This document shows positions 7,487 through 15,704 of a stretch of 64,000 nucleotides of DNA, in pieces. Positions within the stretch are counted from its first letter, which is position 1. Each line of letters starts with the position of its first letter. The translations under genes were made by a program, and so were the position numbers. The notes under the pieces were generated by a model. It was given only the letters and a program-made list of their open reading frames with translations. It did no database searches and had not been told where the DNA came from. This DNA is from DAIQON01 sp036787835 (GTDB lineage Bacteria > Patescibacteriota > Saccharimonadia > Saccharimonadales > UBA4665): the NCBI GenBank assembly GCA_036787835.1, contig DAIQON010000004.1:1-64000 (forward strand), given 5' to 3'.

Positions 7487-10029
7487 AAATAAGCATGAGT
7501 TACCTAAAGAACCATTTTGGTCTAGATATACCGACTGACGTTAATCAGGTAGTTGAGCGAATCGGTGCCCAACTGGGGGCAGTCGAGGACGCTGTAGTTG
7601 ATCTTGGCCCAATTTACGAACCAGTTGTTGTAGCTAAAGTCGTTAGCTGCACACCTATAGAAGGTTCAGACCATCTCAGTCACTGCTTAATTGATGACGG
7701 TAGCAAAGTTAAAGACGTTGCCAGAGATAGCGACGGACTAGTTGAAGTTGTCTGTGGCGCGTCTAACGTAGCTGAAGGGTTAATGGTAGCCTGGCTTCCT
7801 CCTGGGAGCACTGTTCCTAGCACCGTAGGCAAGGAGAACTTTGTTCTAACCGTCCGTGACATGCTCGGTAGAGCTAGTAATGGAATGCTAGCTAGTGGTA
7901 AAGAACTAGCTATATCCGATAGCCATAAAGGTATATTAGTAATAGATAAGGACGCTCGACCAGGTGACAGCTTTAAAAAGCTTTATGATTTAGATGATCA
8001 AATTATAGACATTGAAAACAAGATGTTCACTCATCGTCCGGACTGCTTTGGTCTAGTTGGGGTTGCCCGTGAACTAGCTGGCATCTTTAATCAACCATTT
8101 CGCTCACCTGAGTGGTACCAAAGTGATGAAGTCACTACTCCGAGTGGTGCGGTACCGCCAATTGAAGTGATTAATGAAATTGCTGATTTAGTACCTAGGT
8201 TCTGCGTCGTAGTTATTGACGGCCTTAAAGTGGCCGATAGCCCTATTCAAATACAGTCGTATCTGTCGCGGATGGGTATTCGCCCAGTTAATAACATTGT
8301 TGACGCTACTAATATGTCAATGCTACTTACTGGCCAGCCACTTCATGCCTATGACTATAAGAAGCTTCAATCAATGAGCAAAGACCCAGCAAAGCCACGC
8401 CTAACCATCAGAAATCCACGCCCTAGTGAATCTCTAGAGCTATTAAACTCAAAGACCGTCAAGCCTAGCAGTGATTCAATCGTTATAACCTGCGACGACC
8501 AGATTATTGGTCTGGGCGGAATAATGGGTTCACTAAACTCTGAAGTCGACCAGTCAACTGAAACTATTGTCCTCGAATCAGCATGTTTTGACATGTACTC
8601 AATTAGACGGAGCAGTATGGAGCTCGGTGTCTTTAGTGATGCTGTTACACGCTTTTCTAAAGGCCAATCCCCGCTCCAAAACAAAATTGTACTAGCTAGT
8701 ACTACAAAGATAATTAGTGAGCTAATCCCTTCTGGTAAAATTGCCTCTGAAGTAGTTGATGTCAATAAGTTAAGCCAGTTAGAAATTGCCAGAAACAGCG
8801 TCCACCCAGAAATCACAATTAACTCTAGCTATATAAATGATCGGCTGGGCAGCAAGCTTAACGTTGATCAGATTGCCAAGCTTTTAACTAATGTCGAAAT
8901 GGAAGTTGAAGTTCAGGCTGATGAACTAAAAATAAAGGCTCCATTTTGGCGAACAGACCTTGAAATTAGGGAAGATGTAGTTGAGGAAGTCGGTCGCTTA
9001 TTTGGCTTTGATAATATATCCCCAGTTCCTATTCAAAGAAGCTTGGTGCCAACTCCAAAGAATGAACTGCTTGAAGTTAAGTCAAGGGTACGCGAACTAT
9101 TAGCCAGGGGTGGAGCTAACGAGCTTCTGACTTATAGCTTTGTCAGTAAACGGATCATCGAGAACGCCTCACAGGATACAGCTAAGGCATTTGAAATCGC
9201 TAATTCACTAAGTCCTGAGCTTGGCTATTATCGGCTTAGCTTGACCCCCTCACTTCTTACCAAAGTTCACCCTAATATAAAGTTGGGCTATGATGAGTTC
9301 ACTTTGTTTGAGCTCGGTACTAGACACCAAGCCGATATGTTTAGCGGTAGCGATCCCGATGAGCCACATGAGTACCAGTCTCTTGGTATAGTTTATGCAG
9401 CAAATTCGTCTTCTAAGGACCAAGGAGCGCCATACTACAAGATAAAGAACTATCTAAGCTTTCTAATTAACGAGTTTAACCTGAAAGACATTAAAACCGT
9501 TCCATTTACCGATAATGATGTGGTTCAGGGTAAAATATGGGCCCAAGTTGCTAAACCCTATGAAACTAGCCGCAGCGCCTTCATCGTGTCTGGTGATATT
9601 GTGGTTGGAGTAATAGGCGAGCTTAAATCGTCGGTTAGGGCTAAATTCAAGCTACCTCGTAGGGTTGCGGCCCTCGAACTTGACACAAACGTCTTCTTGG
9701 ATGCAACGCGGTCTCAAGCCTACAGCCAAGCTTCTAAGTACCCTAGCGTTAAACAGGACATAACCCTAAGAGTCCCTAGCGACTCTGTCTTCGATGATCT
9801 AAATACTAAGCTACACGAAAAGCTGAGAGCCTTAGCTCCTGCATCAGCCACATTCGATTTCGAACTATTTAGTATTTTCGCCAAAGATGGTGATCCAAAG
9901 TTTAAAAACTACAGCTACCACCTAACCATCGCCGACCACGAGCGAACATTGAGCGATCAGATTGTAAATAACCTTCTAGACGAACTCACTCAGTACGCAA
10001 AATCCGAGCTTGGTAGCGAAAGAGTTTAA
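7483..10029 (+). CDS. pheT: Phenylalanyl-tRNA synthetase beta subunit
   Basis: The 848 residues show the full bacterial PheT order: an EMAP-II-like tRNA-binding domain (VVVAKVVSCTPIEGSDHLSHCLID at about 49-72), the B3/B4 editing region, which includes HRPDCFGLVGVARELAG near 185, a B5 domain, a catalytic-like core near 490-700, and a C-terminal ferredoxin-fold anticodon-binding domain (about 755-848, with YPSVKQDITLRV). The start codon overlaps the HIT stop as ATGA, which implies translational coupling. It forms an alpha2-beta2 complex with PheS. The Nudix gene follows two bases later. Confidence 0.95.
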   Translation: MKISMSYLKNHFGLDIPTDVNQVVERIGAQLGAVEDAVVDLGPIYEPVVVAKVVSCTPIEGSDHLSHCLIDDGSKVKDVARDSDGLVEVVCGASNVAEGLMVAWLPPGSTVPSTVGKENFVLTVRDMLGRASNGMLASGKELAISDSHKGILVIDKDARPGDSFKKLYDLDDQIIDIENKMFTHRPDCFGLVGVARELAGIFNQPFRSPEWYQSDEVTTPSGAVPPIEVINEIADLVPRFCVVVIDGLKVADSPIQIQSYLSRMGIRPVNNIVDATNMSMLLTGQPLHAYDYKKLQSMSKDPAKPRLTIRNPRPSESLELLNSKTVKPSSDSIVITCDDQIIGLGGIMGSLNSEVDQSTETIVLESACFDMYSIRRSSMELGVFSDAVTRFSKGQSPLQNKIVLASTTKIISELIPSGKIASEVVDVNKLSQLEIARNSVHPEITINSSYINDRLGSKLNVDQIAKLLTNVEMEVEVQADELKIKAPFWRTDLEIREDVVEEVGRLFGFDNISPVPIQRSLVPTPKNELLEVKSRVRELLARGGANELLTYSFVSKRIIENASQDTAKAFEIANSLSPELGYYRLSLTPSLLTKVHPNIKLGYDEFTLFELGTRHQADMFSGSDPDEPHEYQSLGIVYAANSSSKDQGAPYYKIKNYLSFLINEFNLKDIKTVPFTDNDVVQGKIWAQVAKPYETSRSAFIVSGDIVVGVIGELKSSVRAKFKLPRRVAALELDTNVFLDATRSQAYSQASKYPSVKQDITLRVPSDSVFDDLNTKLHEKLRALAPASATFDFELFSIFAKDGDPKFKNYSYHLTIADHERTLSDQIVNNLLDELTQYAKSELGSERV

Positions 10030-10031
10030 TT

Positions 10032-10481
10032 ATGAGAACTACCTCTCGGGCGATAGTAATAAAAGACGATCAGCTACTAGTTATGGAGCGGAATAAGTTT
10101 GGCCATAAGTACATAGCGTTAATTGGAGGCGGCGTCGATCCAGGAGAAACTCTTGAACAATGCTTAGTTAGAGAGCTCAGAGAAGAAGCGACTATTGAGA
10201 TAAAAAACCCAAGACTGGTAATTATTGAAAATGCTGGTAATGTCTATGGAACGCAGTACATTTACCTTTGCGACTGGATAAGCGCCGAACCAAAACTATC
10301 TCCTGATTCTGAGGAAGCCATAATCAGTAAAGCCGGCCAGAACCTATATAGTCCTAAGTGGCTACCCTTAAGCGACCTAGAGAGCTCGGTGTTTATGCCC
10401 AATGAACTCAAACTGTTACTGATTGAGATGGTAACAAGTGGCTTTCCCGATGTCCCAGTGAAGCTTACAATAAATAGCTAA
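10032..10481 (+). CDS. Nudix hydrolase
   Basis: This 149-residue protein carries a Nudix box, GGGVDPGETLEQ followed by VRELREEATI, matching G-x5-E-x7-REU-x-EE-x-G-U except that Ala replaces the late Gly. The REL-EE core should bind magnesium. Nudix enzymes hydrolyse nucleoside diphosphates linked to another moiety; the substrate is not predictable here. It starts two bases after the pheT stop, so it is the fourth gene of the pheS operon. Together with the HIT protein it gives this operon two potential nucleotide-cleaning enzymes. Confidence 0.85.
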   Translation: MRTTSRAIVIKDDQLLVMERNKFGHKYIALIGGGVDPGETLEQCLVRELREEATIEIKNPRLVIIENAGNVYGTQYIYLCDWISAEPKLSPDSEEAIISKAGQNLYSPKWLPLSDLESSVFMPNELKLLLIEMVTSGFPDVPVKLTINS

Positions 10482-10493
10482 TTACGATATAAT
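10465..10493 (+). promoter_or_regulatory. Promoter of the FKBP gene
   Basis: TTACAA (10465-10470) and TATAAT (10488-10493) are separated by exactly 17 bases. The -35 lies inside the end of the Nudix gene. The predicted transcript has a leader of about 40 bases containing GGAGGG. Confidence 0.5.
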
Positions 10494-10538
10494 TAATAAC
10501 GGAACAAGAGATAAACAGGAGGGTTTAACTTTAAAACA

Positions 10539-11111
10539 ATGACTAATAAACGTCAGCGTGCTTTTGCACTTTTCGGAGCGATACTATTTTTAATAACGTC
10601 ATCATTTTTAACGATTGCATTCATTATTTCTAATATGGAATCAAAAAATAATAGCGGATCAAACACCGCGAATAGTCAAGCTAGTCAGACCGCAGCTAGT
10701 AAAACTAGTGCGTCACAAAACACATCAACTTCTAAAGCTAAATTAGCAGGGACTAAAATGGAAAACTTCACACCAACCGACAGCGTAACAACATTGCAGA
10801 GTACTGATCTTGTAGAAGGCACCGGCCAAACAGTAAAAGCTGGTGATAAGGTCACCGTCGACTACACCGGAGCTGTAGCAGCAACCGGCATTATTTTCCA
10901 GAGCTCGCTAGATACCGGCCAAACAGTATCTTTTGGACTTAACCAAGTTATCCCAGGCTGGACCCAAGGAGTTCCTGGTATGAAAGTTGGTGGGACTCGA
11001 CGTCTAGTTATCCCAGCCAATCTAGCTTATGGTGCCAGCCCACCTTCAGGTTCTGGTATTCCAGCAAATGCACCACTAGTTTTCGACATTACCCTTCATT
11101 CAATCAACTAG
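10539..11111 (+). CDS. Membrane-anchored FKBP-type peptidyl-prolyl isomerase
   Basis: The 190-residue protein has an N-terminal transmembrane anchor (about 9-31), a low-complexity Ser/Thr/Asn/Ala linker, and an FKBP domain (about 95-190) with the hallmark stretches GDKVTVDYTG, VIPGWTQGVPGMKVGG and LVIPANLAYGAS. It likely catalyses proline isomerisation in proteins outside the cytoplasmic membrane. A GGAGGG (10518-10523) is 15 bases before the ATG, which is unusually far, and no upstream in-frame start is available. A promoter precedes it, so it is a separate unit from the pheS operon. Confidence 0.92.
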   Translation: MTNKRQRAFALFGAILFLITSSFLTIAFIISNMESKNNSGSNTANSQASQTAASKTSASQNTSTSKAKLAGTKMENFTPTDSVTTLQSTDLVEGTGQTVKAGDKVTVDYTGAVAATGIIFQSSLDTGQTVSFGLNQVIPGWTQGVPGMKVGGTRRLVIPANLAYGASPPSGSGIPANAPLVFDITLHSIN

Positions 11112-11204
11112 AATTTCCTACAATCCTGAAAGGTGTAAGAGTACTTTAAAAATAGCTTCTTTAGAATGATTCAAAAAGACCGTCAAATGTACTAAATTAC
11201 ACAA

Positions 11205-11244
11205 TATATAGCGTATTGCATTTAAGTCAGGCGCTATATATAAT
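11205..11244 (+). promoter_or_regulatory. Glutaredoxin promoter bracketed by a 9-bp dyad
   Basis: TTGCAT (11216-11221) and TATAAT (11239-11244) are spaced by 17 bases, an almost consensus promoter. Inverted arms TATATAGCG (11205-11213) and CGCTATATA (11232-11240) flank the -35 and overlap the -10 edge, as expected of a repressor operator. The predicted leader to the ATG at 11310 is about 58 bases. The rest of 11112-11204 shows nothing recognisable. Confidence 0.6.
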
Positions 11245-11309
11245 GAACTGTACTAGATCGTTATAAAACATATAAACAACGAATTATTAATTAAAAAAGG
11301 GTCAAAAAT

Positions 11310-11558
11310 ATGCCAAAACAAGTCACTATTTTCACTACTAACACCTGCGGCTACTGCCAGATGGTCAAAAAGTATTTAGGAGCAAAAGGTGTCGGCTACA
11401 ATGAGGTCAATCTTGACAAAGAGCCAGGTAGACAAGATGAAGCACTTAAGCTATCTGGTGCTTTAACTGTTCCAGTTACAGTCGTAACTAAGTCCGATGA
11501 TAGCCAGGAAGTAATTGTTGGCTACAACTTAGCTCGTTTAGCACCAGCAATTGCCTGA
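11310..11558 (+). CDS. Glutaredoxin-like thiol-disulfide protein
   Basis: At 82 residues this is the normal size for a small glutaredoxin. It has the dithiol motif C13-G-Y-C16 and the cis-proline context LTVPVTVV that holds the substrate. It would pass electrons to disulfides in cytoplasmic proteins. The neighbouring thioredoxin reductase gene (62 bases downstream, same strand) suggests that this protein is reduced by TrxB rather than by glutathione, as in NrdH-type redoxins; that is inference. Translation has an AAAGGG upstream at normal spacing. Confidence 0.88.
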   Translation: MPKQVTIFTTNTCGYCQMVKKYLGAKGVGYNEVNLDKEPGRQDEALKLSGALTVPVTVVTKSDDSQEVIVGYNLARLAPAIA

Positions 11559-11620
11559 AAAAAAGAAAAAAGTCGTATATAATTAGACTTCGTATTAACC
11601 GTATAAGGGAGTAACTACCT

Positions 11621-12562
11621 ATGGACCAAGCTCAGAATAAGGTCTATGACTTATTAATTGTCGGCGCTGGTCCAGCTGCCCTGACTGCTGCTATATATAC
11701 GACTCGAGAAGATATATCTACTGTACTATTTGAAAGAGGTGTAATAGGTGGCCTTGCAGCAGTAACCGATAAGATAGATAACTACCCAGGATTTCCAGAC
11801 GGAGTTGAGGGTCTAACGCTAGCCGATGACCTACGTAAGCAAGCTGAACGATTTGGTGCAGTTATTGAGCTGGGTGAAGTCACCAACATAGTAGATCACG
11901 GTAAGACTAAGACGATCATCACTACTGACGGTGACTACACGGCAAAAGCTGTACTTATTGCTACCGGGTCAGATTATAAGAAGATTGGTGTGCCTGGCGA
12001 GCAAACATACTATGCGCGCGGCGTACATTATTGTGCGACTTGCGATGGAGCCTTCTACCGCGATAAAAGACTGGCTGTAGTTGGTGGTGGAAACTCAGCT
12101 GTTCAAGAAACAATCTTTTTAACTCGCTATGCTACGCATATAGACCTCTTAGTTCGCTCTAAGCTACGAGCTAGTGACGTTTTAATTAAAGAACTAGATG
12201 AGTATGTTAAAAACGGTAAAGTCACAGTCCATCTTAATACCCCAACCGAGGAAATCGTCGGTGTAGATAATAGCGTAGTCGAAGTTAAGGTAAACGAAGA
12301 CGGCAAAGCTGGCATTATCAAGATTGATGGTGTGTTTATTTTTGTCGGACTTCTACCAAACTCGCAATTTGTTACTAAGCTAGTTGATATAGACGACATT
12401 GGTTTTGTTAAGACAGATGAAAACTTACACACATCAATGAAGGGTGTATTCGCTGCCGGAGATATTAGAAGCGGAGCGACTATGCAAATTGCCTCTGCTG
12501 CCGGCGAAGGAGCCACCGCAGCCTTAAAAATTAGAGAATTTCTCGAAGGACACGAGTCCTAA
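11621..12562 (+). CDS. trxB: Thioredoxin reductase
   Basis: This 313-residue NADPH-dependent flavoenzyme reduces thioredoxin-like proteins. It has the FAD-binding GAGPAA (15-20), the redox-active C138-A-T-C141 followed by DG, the NADPH-binding GGGNSA, and the C-terminal FAD motif FAAGDIR. Length and order are those of low-molecular-weight TrxB. An AGGGAG ribosome-binding site precedes the ATG, and a TATAAT at 11578-11583 may give it its own start within the grx-trxB pair. Its stop codon lies within a CTAAAAC-CTC-GTTTTAG dyad shared with the converging flavoprotein gene. Confidence 0.95.
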   Translation: MDQAQNKVYDLLIVGAGPAALTAAIYTTREDISTVLFERGVIGGLAAVTDKIDNYPGFPDGVEGLTLADDLRKQAERFGAVIELGEVTNIVDHGKTKTIITTDGDYTAKAVLIATGSDYKKIGVPGEQTYYARGVHYCATCDGAFYRDKRLAVVGGGNSAVQETIFLTRYATHIDLLVRSKLRASDVLIKELDEYVKNGKVTVHLNTPTEEIVGVDNSVVEVKVNEDGKAGIIKIDGVFIFVGLLPNSQFVTKLVDIDDIGFVKTDENLHTSMKGVFAAGDIRSGATMQIASAAGEGATAALKIREFLEGHES

Positions 12563-12575
12563 AACCTCGTTTTAG
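12559..12575. repeat. Dyad spanning two convergent stop codons
   Basis: CTAAAAC (12559-12565), CTC, then GTTTTAG (12569-12575) gives a 7-bp stem with a 3-base loop that includes both the trxB stop and the stop of the FNR-like gene. It could act as a weak bidirectional terminator or RNA-end hairpin. Confidence 0.4.
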
Positions 12576-13252
12576 CTGTCGTAACCAGGGAAGAAGTCTT
12601 GGACTAAGGCAGAGCTATCTAGGCCCATATCAAGCAACTGCTTCCCGATAGTTTCGACCATTCCTTCTGGCCCGGCAATATAAATAAGCTGGTCTTTATT
12701 CTTTTTAAACTCGGAAAATATTAGCTCTGAACTAAGCTTCACACTATCTTGATTAGATGAAATGACTCTTAAACTTGTAATTCTATCTTCATAAGTCGAT
12801 ATATCTACTGCGTCCTTAATATCATTCACGGTGTAGAGCAGGTCAATTTTGCGCTTCTGGCCAACAGCCTTTAGGTGTGACAGGATGCTTAGGTAAGGTG
12901 TAACACCTATGCCTCCAGCTACGAAAAGAATAGGAGTTTGTTTATCTATTGGTAGTACAAAGTCACCCATAGGTTCTGAGACTGTAATCTTGTCACCTGA
13001 TTTGAGTGCTACCAAGGTTTTTTTAAAGCGACTAGCTTCGTCGATTATCTTTGTAGTAATACTAAAGGTTCCCTCTTCAGGTGGGCTGGACACCGTAAAC
13101 CAACGATTACTGCCTCGATCATCAACGTTATCTACCTTAAGAGTTAGTTCTACGAACTGCCCAGCAGTAATATTTAATCTATGCTCGGGCTGAAAAGTAA
13201 AACGATAGGTATTTCGTGCTACAAGTTGCTTTTTTATAAACCTCGCGTACAT
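12572..13252 (-). CDS. Ferredoxin-NADP reductase-like flavoprotein
   Basis: The 226-residue protein has the two-domain FNR fold: an FAD-binding barrel with RWFTVSSPP (about 50-58, the RxYS-type motif) and an NAD(P)-binding domain with LFVAGGIGVTPYLSIL and IYIAGPEGMV. There is no fused iron-sulfur or globin domain, so the electron partner is unknown. It may serve as a small oxidoreductase such as an FMN/FAD or ferredoxin reductase. It converges on trxB with nine bases between stops. A TAGAAT seven bases before the ATG, without a Shine-Dalgarno, fits a leaderless start. Confidence 0.85.
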   Translation of the reverse strand: MYARFIKKQLVARNTYRFTFQPEHRLNITAGQFVELTLKVDNVDDRGSNRWFTVSSPPEEGTFSITTKIIDEASRFKKTLVALKSGDKITVSEPMGDFVLPIDKQTPILFVAGGIGVTPYLSILSHLKAVGQKRKIDLLYTVNDIKDAVDISTYEDRITSLRVISSNQDSVKLSSELIFSEFKKNKDQLIYIAGPEGMVETIGKQLLDMGLDSSALVQDFFPGYDS

Positions 13253-13259
13253 CTACCCT

Positions 13260-13265
13260 ATTCTA
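13260..13265 (-). promoter_or_regulatory. -10 element of the FNR-like gene
   Basis: TAGAAT on the minus strand ends seven bases before the start codon at 13252, with no Shine-Dalgarno in between. Confidence 0.45.
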
Positions 13266-13510
13266 TTAACAAATGGATAAATATAAAAGCCCTAAACCAG
13301 AAGTGTCGGGTCGGCAAGAAGTAAGACCAAGAATATAGATATTTTGAGCCTCCTATTAGGAAGGAACGTGCTCAGCTCTGCCCAATAAGTAGGGGTCCAG
13401 TAGGGACTAAGAAGATAATCAAGACTCTAATAACCGATAGTTATTTCGATAAAGACCCTTACGATATCTATAATTAGTCTATTAAATCATCGAGCTAAAA
13501 CGGCCTATAG

Positions 13511-13516
13511 TATAAT
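13511..13516 (+). promoter_or_regulatory. -10 element of the pyrophosphatase gene
   Basis: TATAAT lies 27 bases before the ppa start codon, and AAGGAG sits just before the ATG, so this gene has a conventional leader. No clear -35 is seen. Confidence 0.45.
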
Positions 13517-13543
13517 TAGGTAAATAACAAATAAGGAGCATCG

Positions 13544-14071
13544 ATGCCTGACTATAATAAAAATCTTGAACCTGGCGACTATAACAACGGCACCATCAAC
13601 ACTGTAATCGAAATACCGATGGGCAGTATGCTTAAAATTGAATGGGATCGACAGAGGTCAGCCTTTGCTCTTGACCGCGTAGAGCCAAAGATCTATGCCA
13701 AGCCTGTTAACTACGGCTTTATACCAGGAACAATTGATGAGGATGGTGACGAGCTAGATACTCTTGTTGTTACTGAAGAACCATTACCAACTGGGATATG
13801 GCTAGAAGCCAAGATTGTTGGCATTATGAACTTCGAAGACGGCGGCGAAATGGACTATAAAATTGTCTGTGTGCCCGCCGATGACCGTAATACTGGTGAC
13901 TCTATCAACTCGTTAGATGATCTAGGCGAACGTTGGAAGCAGCAAATTACCGAACACTTTAATCATTACAAAGACCTTAAAAAGCCTGGCACTACCATCG
14001 TTCATGGCTGGGGTAATGTTGATGATGCAAAGAAAATAATTGCTGAGTGTATCGAACGTCACAAAACTTAA
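13544..14071 (+). CDS. ppa: Inorganic pyrophosphatase (family I)
   Basis: This 175-residue soluble enzyme hydrolyses pyrophosphate and pulls biosynthetic reactions forward. The family I motif appears as DEDGDELDTLV, with its acidic metal-binding residues, preceded by KPVNYGFIPGTI. The N-terminal IEIPMGSMLKIEWD and RVEPKIYAKP match the family's substrate-binding strands. An AAGGAG lies just before the ATG. It opens the central-carbon block and is followed 124 bases later by GAPDH. Confidence 0.95.
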   Translation: MPDYNKNLEPGDYNNGTINTVIEIPMGSMLKIEWDRQRSAFALDRVEPKIYAKPVNYGFIPGTIDEDGDELDTLVVTEEPLPTGIWLEAKIVGIMNFEDGGEMDYKIVCVPADDRNTGDSINSLDDLGERWKQQITEHFNHYKDLKKPGTTIVHGWGNVDDAKKIIAECIERHKT

Positions 14072-14075
14072 GCAT

Positions 14076-14102
14076 TTAACTAAAGCTAGTGTATTTAGTT
14101 AA
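14076..14102. repeat. A/T-rich inverted repeat between ppa and gap
   Basis: TTAACTAAA (14076-14084) and TTTAGTTAA (14094-14102) form a perfect 9-bp stem with a 9-base loop. It begins five bases after the ppa stop. No T-tract follows, so an operator or mRNA 3'-end hairpin is as likely as a terminator. Confidence 0.4.
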
Positions 14103-14195
14103 CTGGGCCAAATTGACTATGCCTTGCATATAGTTCGGATATAGACGTAGAATATAAACATAAACAATTTGAAACGAAAGATGGGGTGAAACAAA

Positions 14196-15239
14196 GTGAA
14201 GACTAGGGTAGCAATTAATGGATTTGGACGAATTGGTAGGAACGCCTTTAAAATTGCTTTCGCAAGAAGCGATATTGAAATAATCGCAATTAATGACTTA
14301 ACAGATACCAAGACTTTGGCTTATCTTCTAAAGCACGACTCAAACTATGGGACTTATGATAAAGATGTGTCGTTTGATGACGACAATATAATTGTTGATG
14401 GCAAGCACATTAAGGTACTGGCTGAGCGTGAACCAACAGCGCTGCCATGGAAAGACCTAAATATTGACGTAGTTATTGAAAGTACTGGTTTCTTTGTCGA
14501 GCCAGATAAAGCTCGGGCGCACACTGCTGCTGGAGCCAAGAAAGTAGTTATTAGCGCACCGGCTAAAGGCGAAAGTGCCGATAGTGCAGTCACCGTAGTA
14601 CTTGGCGTAAATGACGATCAACTAGAAGGCGACCATGACATTATTAGTAATGCATCATGTACAACTAACTGTATTACACCAGTCGCTGGAGTGATTGAGG
14701 CTGCTTTTGGTATTGAAAAGCTGATGATGACTACTATTCATAGCTACACTGCATCACAGCACCTACAAGACGGTCCAGGCAAAAATCTTCGTGAAGACCG
14801 AGCCGGAGCTCAAAACCTTACACCAACCTCAACTGGTGCATCAATTGCTGCAGCTAAGGCCCTACCAGCTCTAGCTGGAATATTCGGCGGCTTTGAAGTC
14901 CGTGTACCTACCCCAGTAGTTAGTCTGGCTGATTTTGTTATCTTAACTAAGAAAGATGTAACACCAGAAGAAGTAAATGCCGCCTTCAAAAAAGCGGCAA
15001 AAGAGCCTTTTTACCAAGGTATCCTTGCTGTAAGTGAAGAAGAACTAGTCAGCACTGACTATATCGGCAACAGCCATTCTGCAACCGTCGACCTGGGCCT
15101 AACCGCCGTCGTCGGTGGAAACATGCTAAAAGTCGTTGCTTGGTATGACAATGAATGGGGTTACAGCAACCGACTAGTTGAGGTTGTAGCCGACAGCGGA
15201 CGAATATTGCACCGTTCAAGCGAACATAAGCACGACTAA
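14196..15239 (+). CDS. gap: Glyceraldehyde-3-phosphate dehydrogenase
   Basis: This 347-residue glycolytic enzyme oxidises glyceraldehyde 3-phosphate with NAD. The N-terminal INGFGRIGR is the nucleotide-binding loop, and the catalytic Cys155 sits in SNASCTTNC; the active-site HSYTASQ and the C-terminal WYDNEWGYSNR are intact. The start is a GTG preceded by GGGGTG. It leads a run of carbon genes, with rpiB following 11 bases after its stop. Confidence 0.96.
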   Translation: MKTRVAINGFGRIGRNAFKIAFARSDIEIIAINDLTDTKTLAYLLKHDSNYGTYDKDVSFDDDNIIVDGKHIKVLAEREPTALPWKDLNIDVVIESTGFFVEPDKARAHTAAGAKKVVISAPAKGESADSAVTVVLGVNDDQLEGDHDIISNASCTTNCITPVAGVIEAAFGIEKLMMTTIHSYTASQHLQDGPGKNLREDRAGAQNLTPTSTGASIAAAKALPALAGIFGGFEVRVPTPVVSLADFVILTKKDVTPEEVNAAFKKAAKEPFYQGILAVSEEELVSTDYIGNSHSATVDLGLTAVVGGNMLKVVAWYDNEWGYSNRLVEVVADSGRILHRSSEHKHD

Positions 15240-15250
15240 GAGATAAGCAA

Positions 15251-15700
15251 ATGAAAATCTTTATTGGGTCGGACCACAATGGCTTCAAGTATAAGAAGCA
15301 GATTATAGACTATCTAAGATCTTTAAAATACGAAGTTGTTGATGTCGGTGATAAAGTACTTGATCCAGAAGACGATTTTCCTAAGTTTGCTTCTGAAGTA
15401 GTCGACCTACTTCTCAGCAGCAACGACAAGACAGACAAGGCAATACTAGTCTGCGGTAGCGGTCAAGGCATGTGTATGGCGGCTAATAGATTTAAGGGAA
15501 TACGAGCTAGTCTTTGCTGGAATGTAACAGAGGCATTTGATTCTCGAAATGATGACGATAGCAATGTCCTCTGTCTCAGCGCTCATCAGTTAAACTTTGA
15601 GGAAATTAAGGCCATAACAAGCAGTTATCTTAATACCCCGTTTGCCGCTGCTCCACGTTATATTAGACGGATTAAACAGCTTGATCAGCTAGGTGGCTAA
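15251..15700 (+). CDS. rpiB: Ribose-5-phosphate isomerase B
   Basis: The 149-residue protein interconverts ribose 5-phosphate and ribulose 5-phosphate in the non-oxidative pentose phosphate pathway. The N-terminal IGSDHNGF carries the catalytic-site Asp8-His9. The motif VCGSGQGM holds the active-site Cys at 68, where many RpiB enzymes have CGTGIG. The segment ANRFKGIRA is the phosphate-binding region. It precedes the epimerase gene by only four bases, which fits a shared transcript and linked function. Confidence 0.92.
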   Translation: MKIFIGSDHNGFKYKKQIIDYLRSLKYEVVDVGDKVLDPEDDFPKFASEVVDLLLSSNDKTDKAILVCGSGQGMCMAANRFKGIRASLCWNVTEAFDSRNDDDSNVLCLSAHQLNFEEIKAITSSYLNTPFAAAPRYIRRIKQLDQLGG

Positions 15701-15704
15701 GACA

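Larger units (their letters stand above)
13253..13543. other. Longest gene-free stretch, with possible RNA structure
   Basis: This 291-base region separates the divergent FNR-like and pyrophosphatase genes. It holds a TAGAAT (13260-13265) for the former and a TATAAT (13511-13516) for the latter. In between are a palindrome TCCTATTAGGA (13351-13361) inside outer arms GAGC/GCTC (13346-13349, 13370-13373), and a small hairpin GTCC-AGTAG-GGAC (13395-13407). No tRNA, SRP RNA, RNase P or tmRNA signature was recognised. A small RNA is possible but unproven. Confidence 0.35.

Noticed and set aside
8367..8816. Open frame antisense to pheT
   Set aside because: It lies wholly within a well-supported gene, has no family resemblance, and reads as the reverse-strand shadow of pheT codons.
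12127..12516. Open frame antisense to trxB
   Set aside because: It is entirely inside trxB and shows no recognisable domain.
13346..13407. SRP (4.5S) RNA candidate because of GGAAGGAA near 13358
   Set aside because: The surrounding conserved helix-8 residues of SRP RNA (the GGTC...AGCAGCC pairing) are not present, so only a generic structured region is reported.
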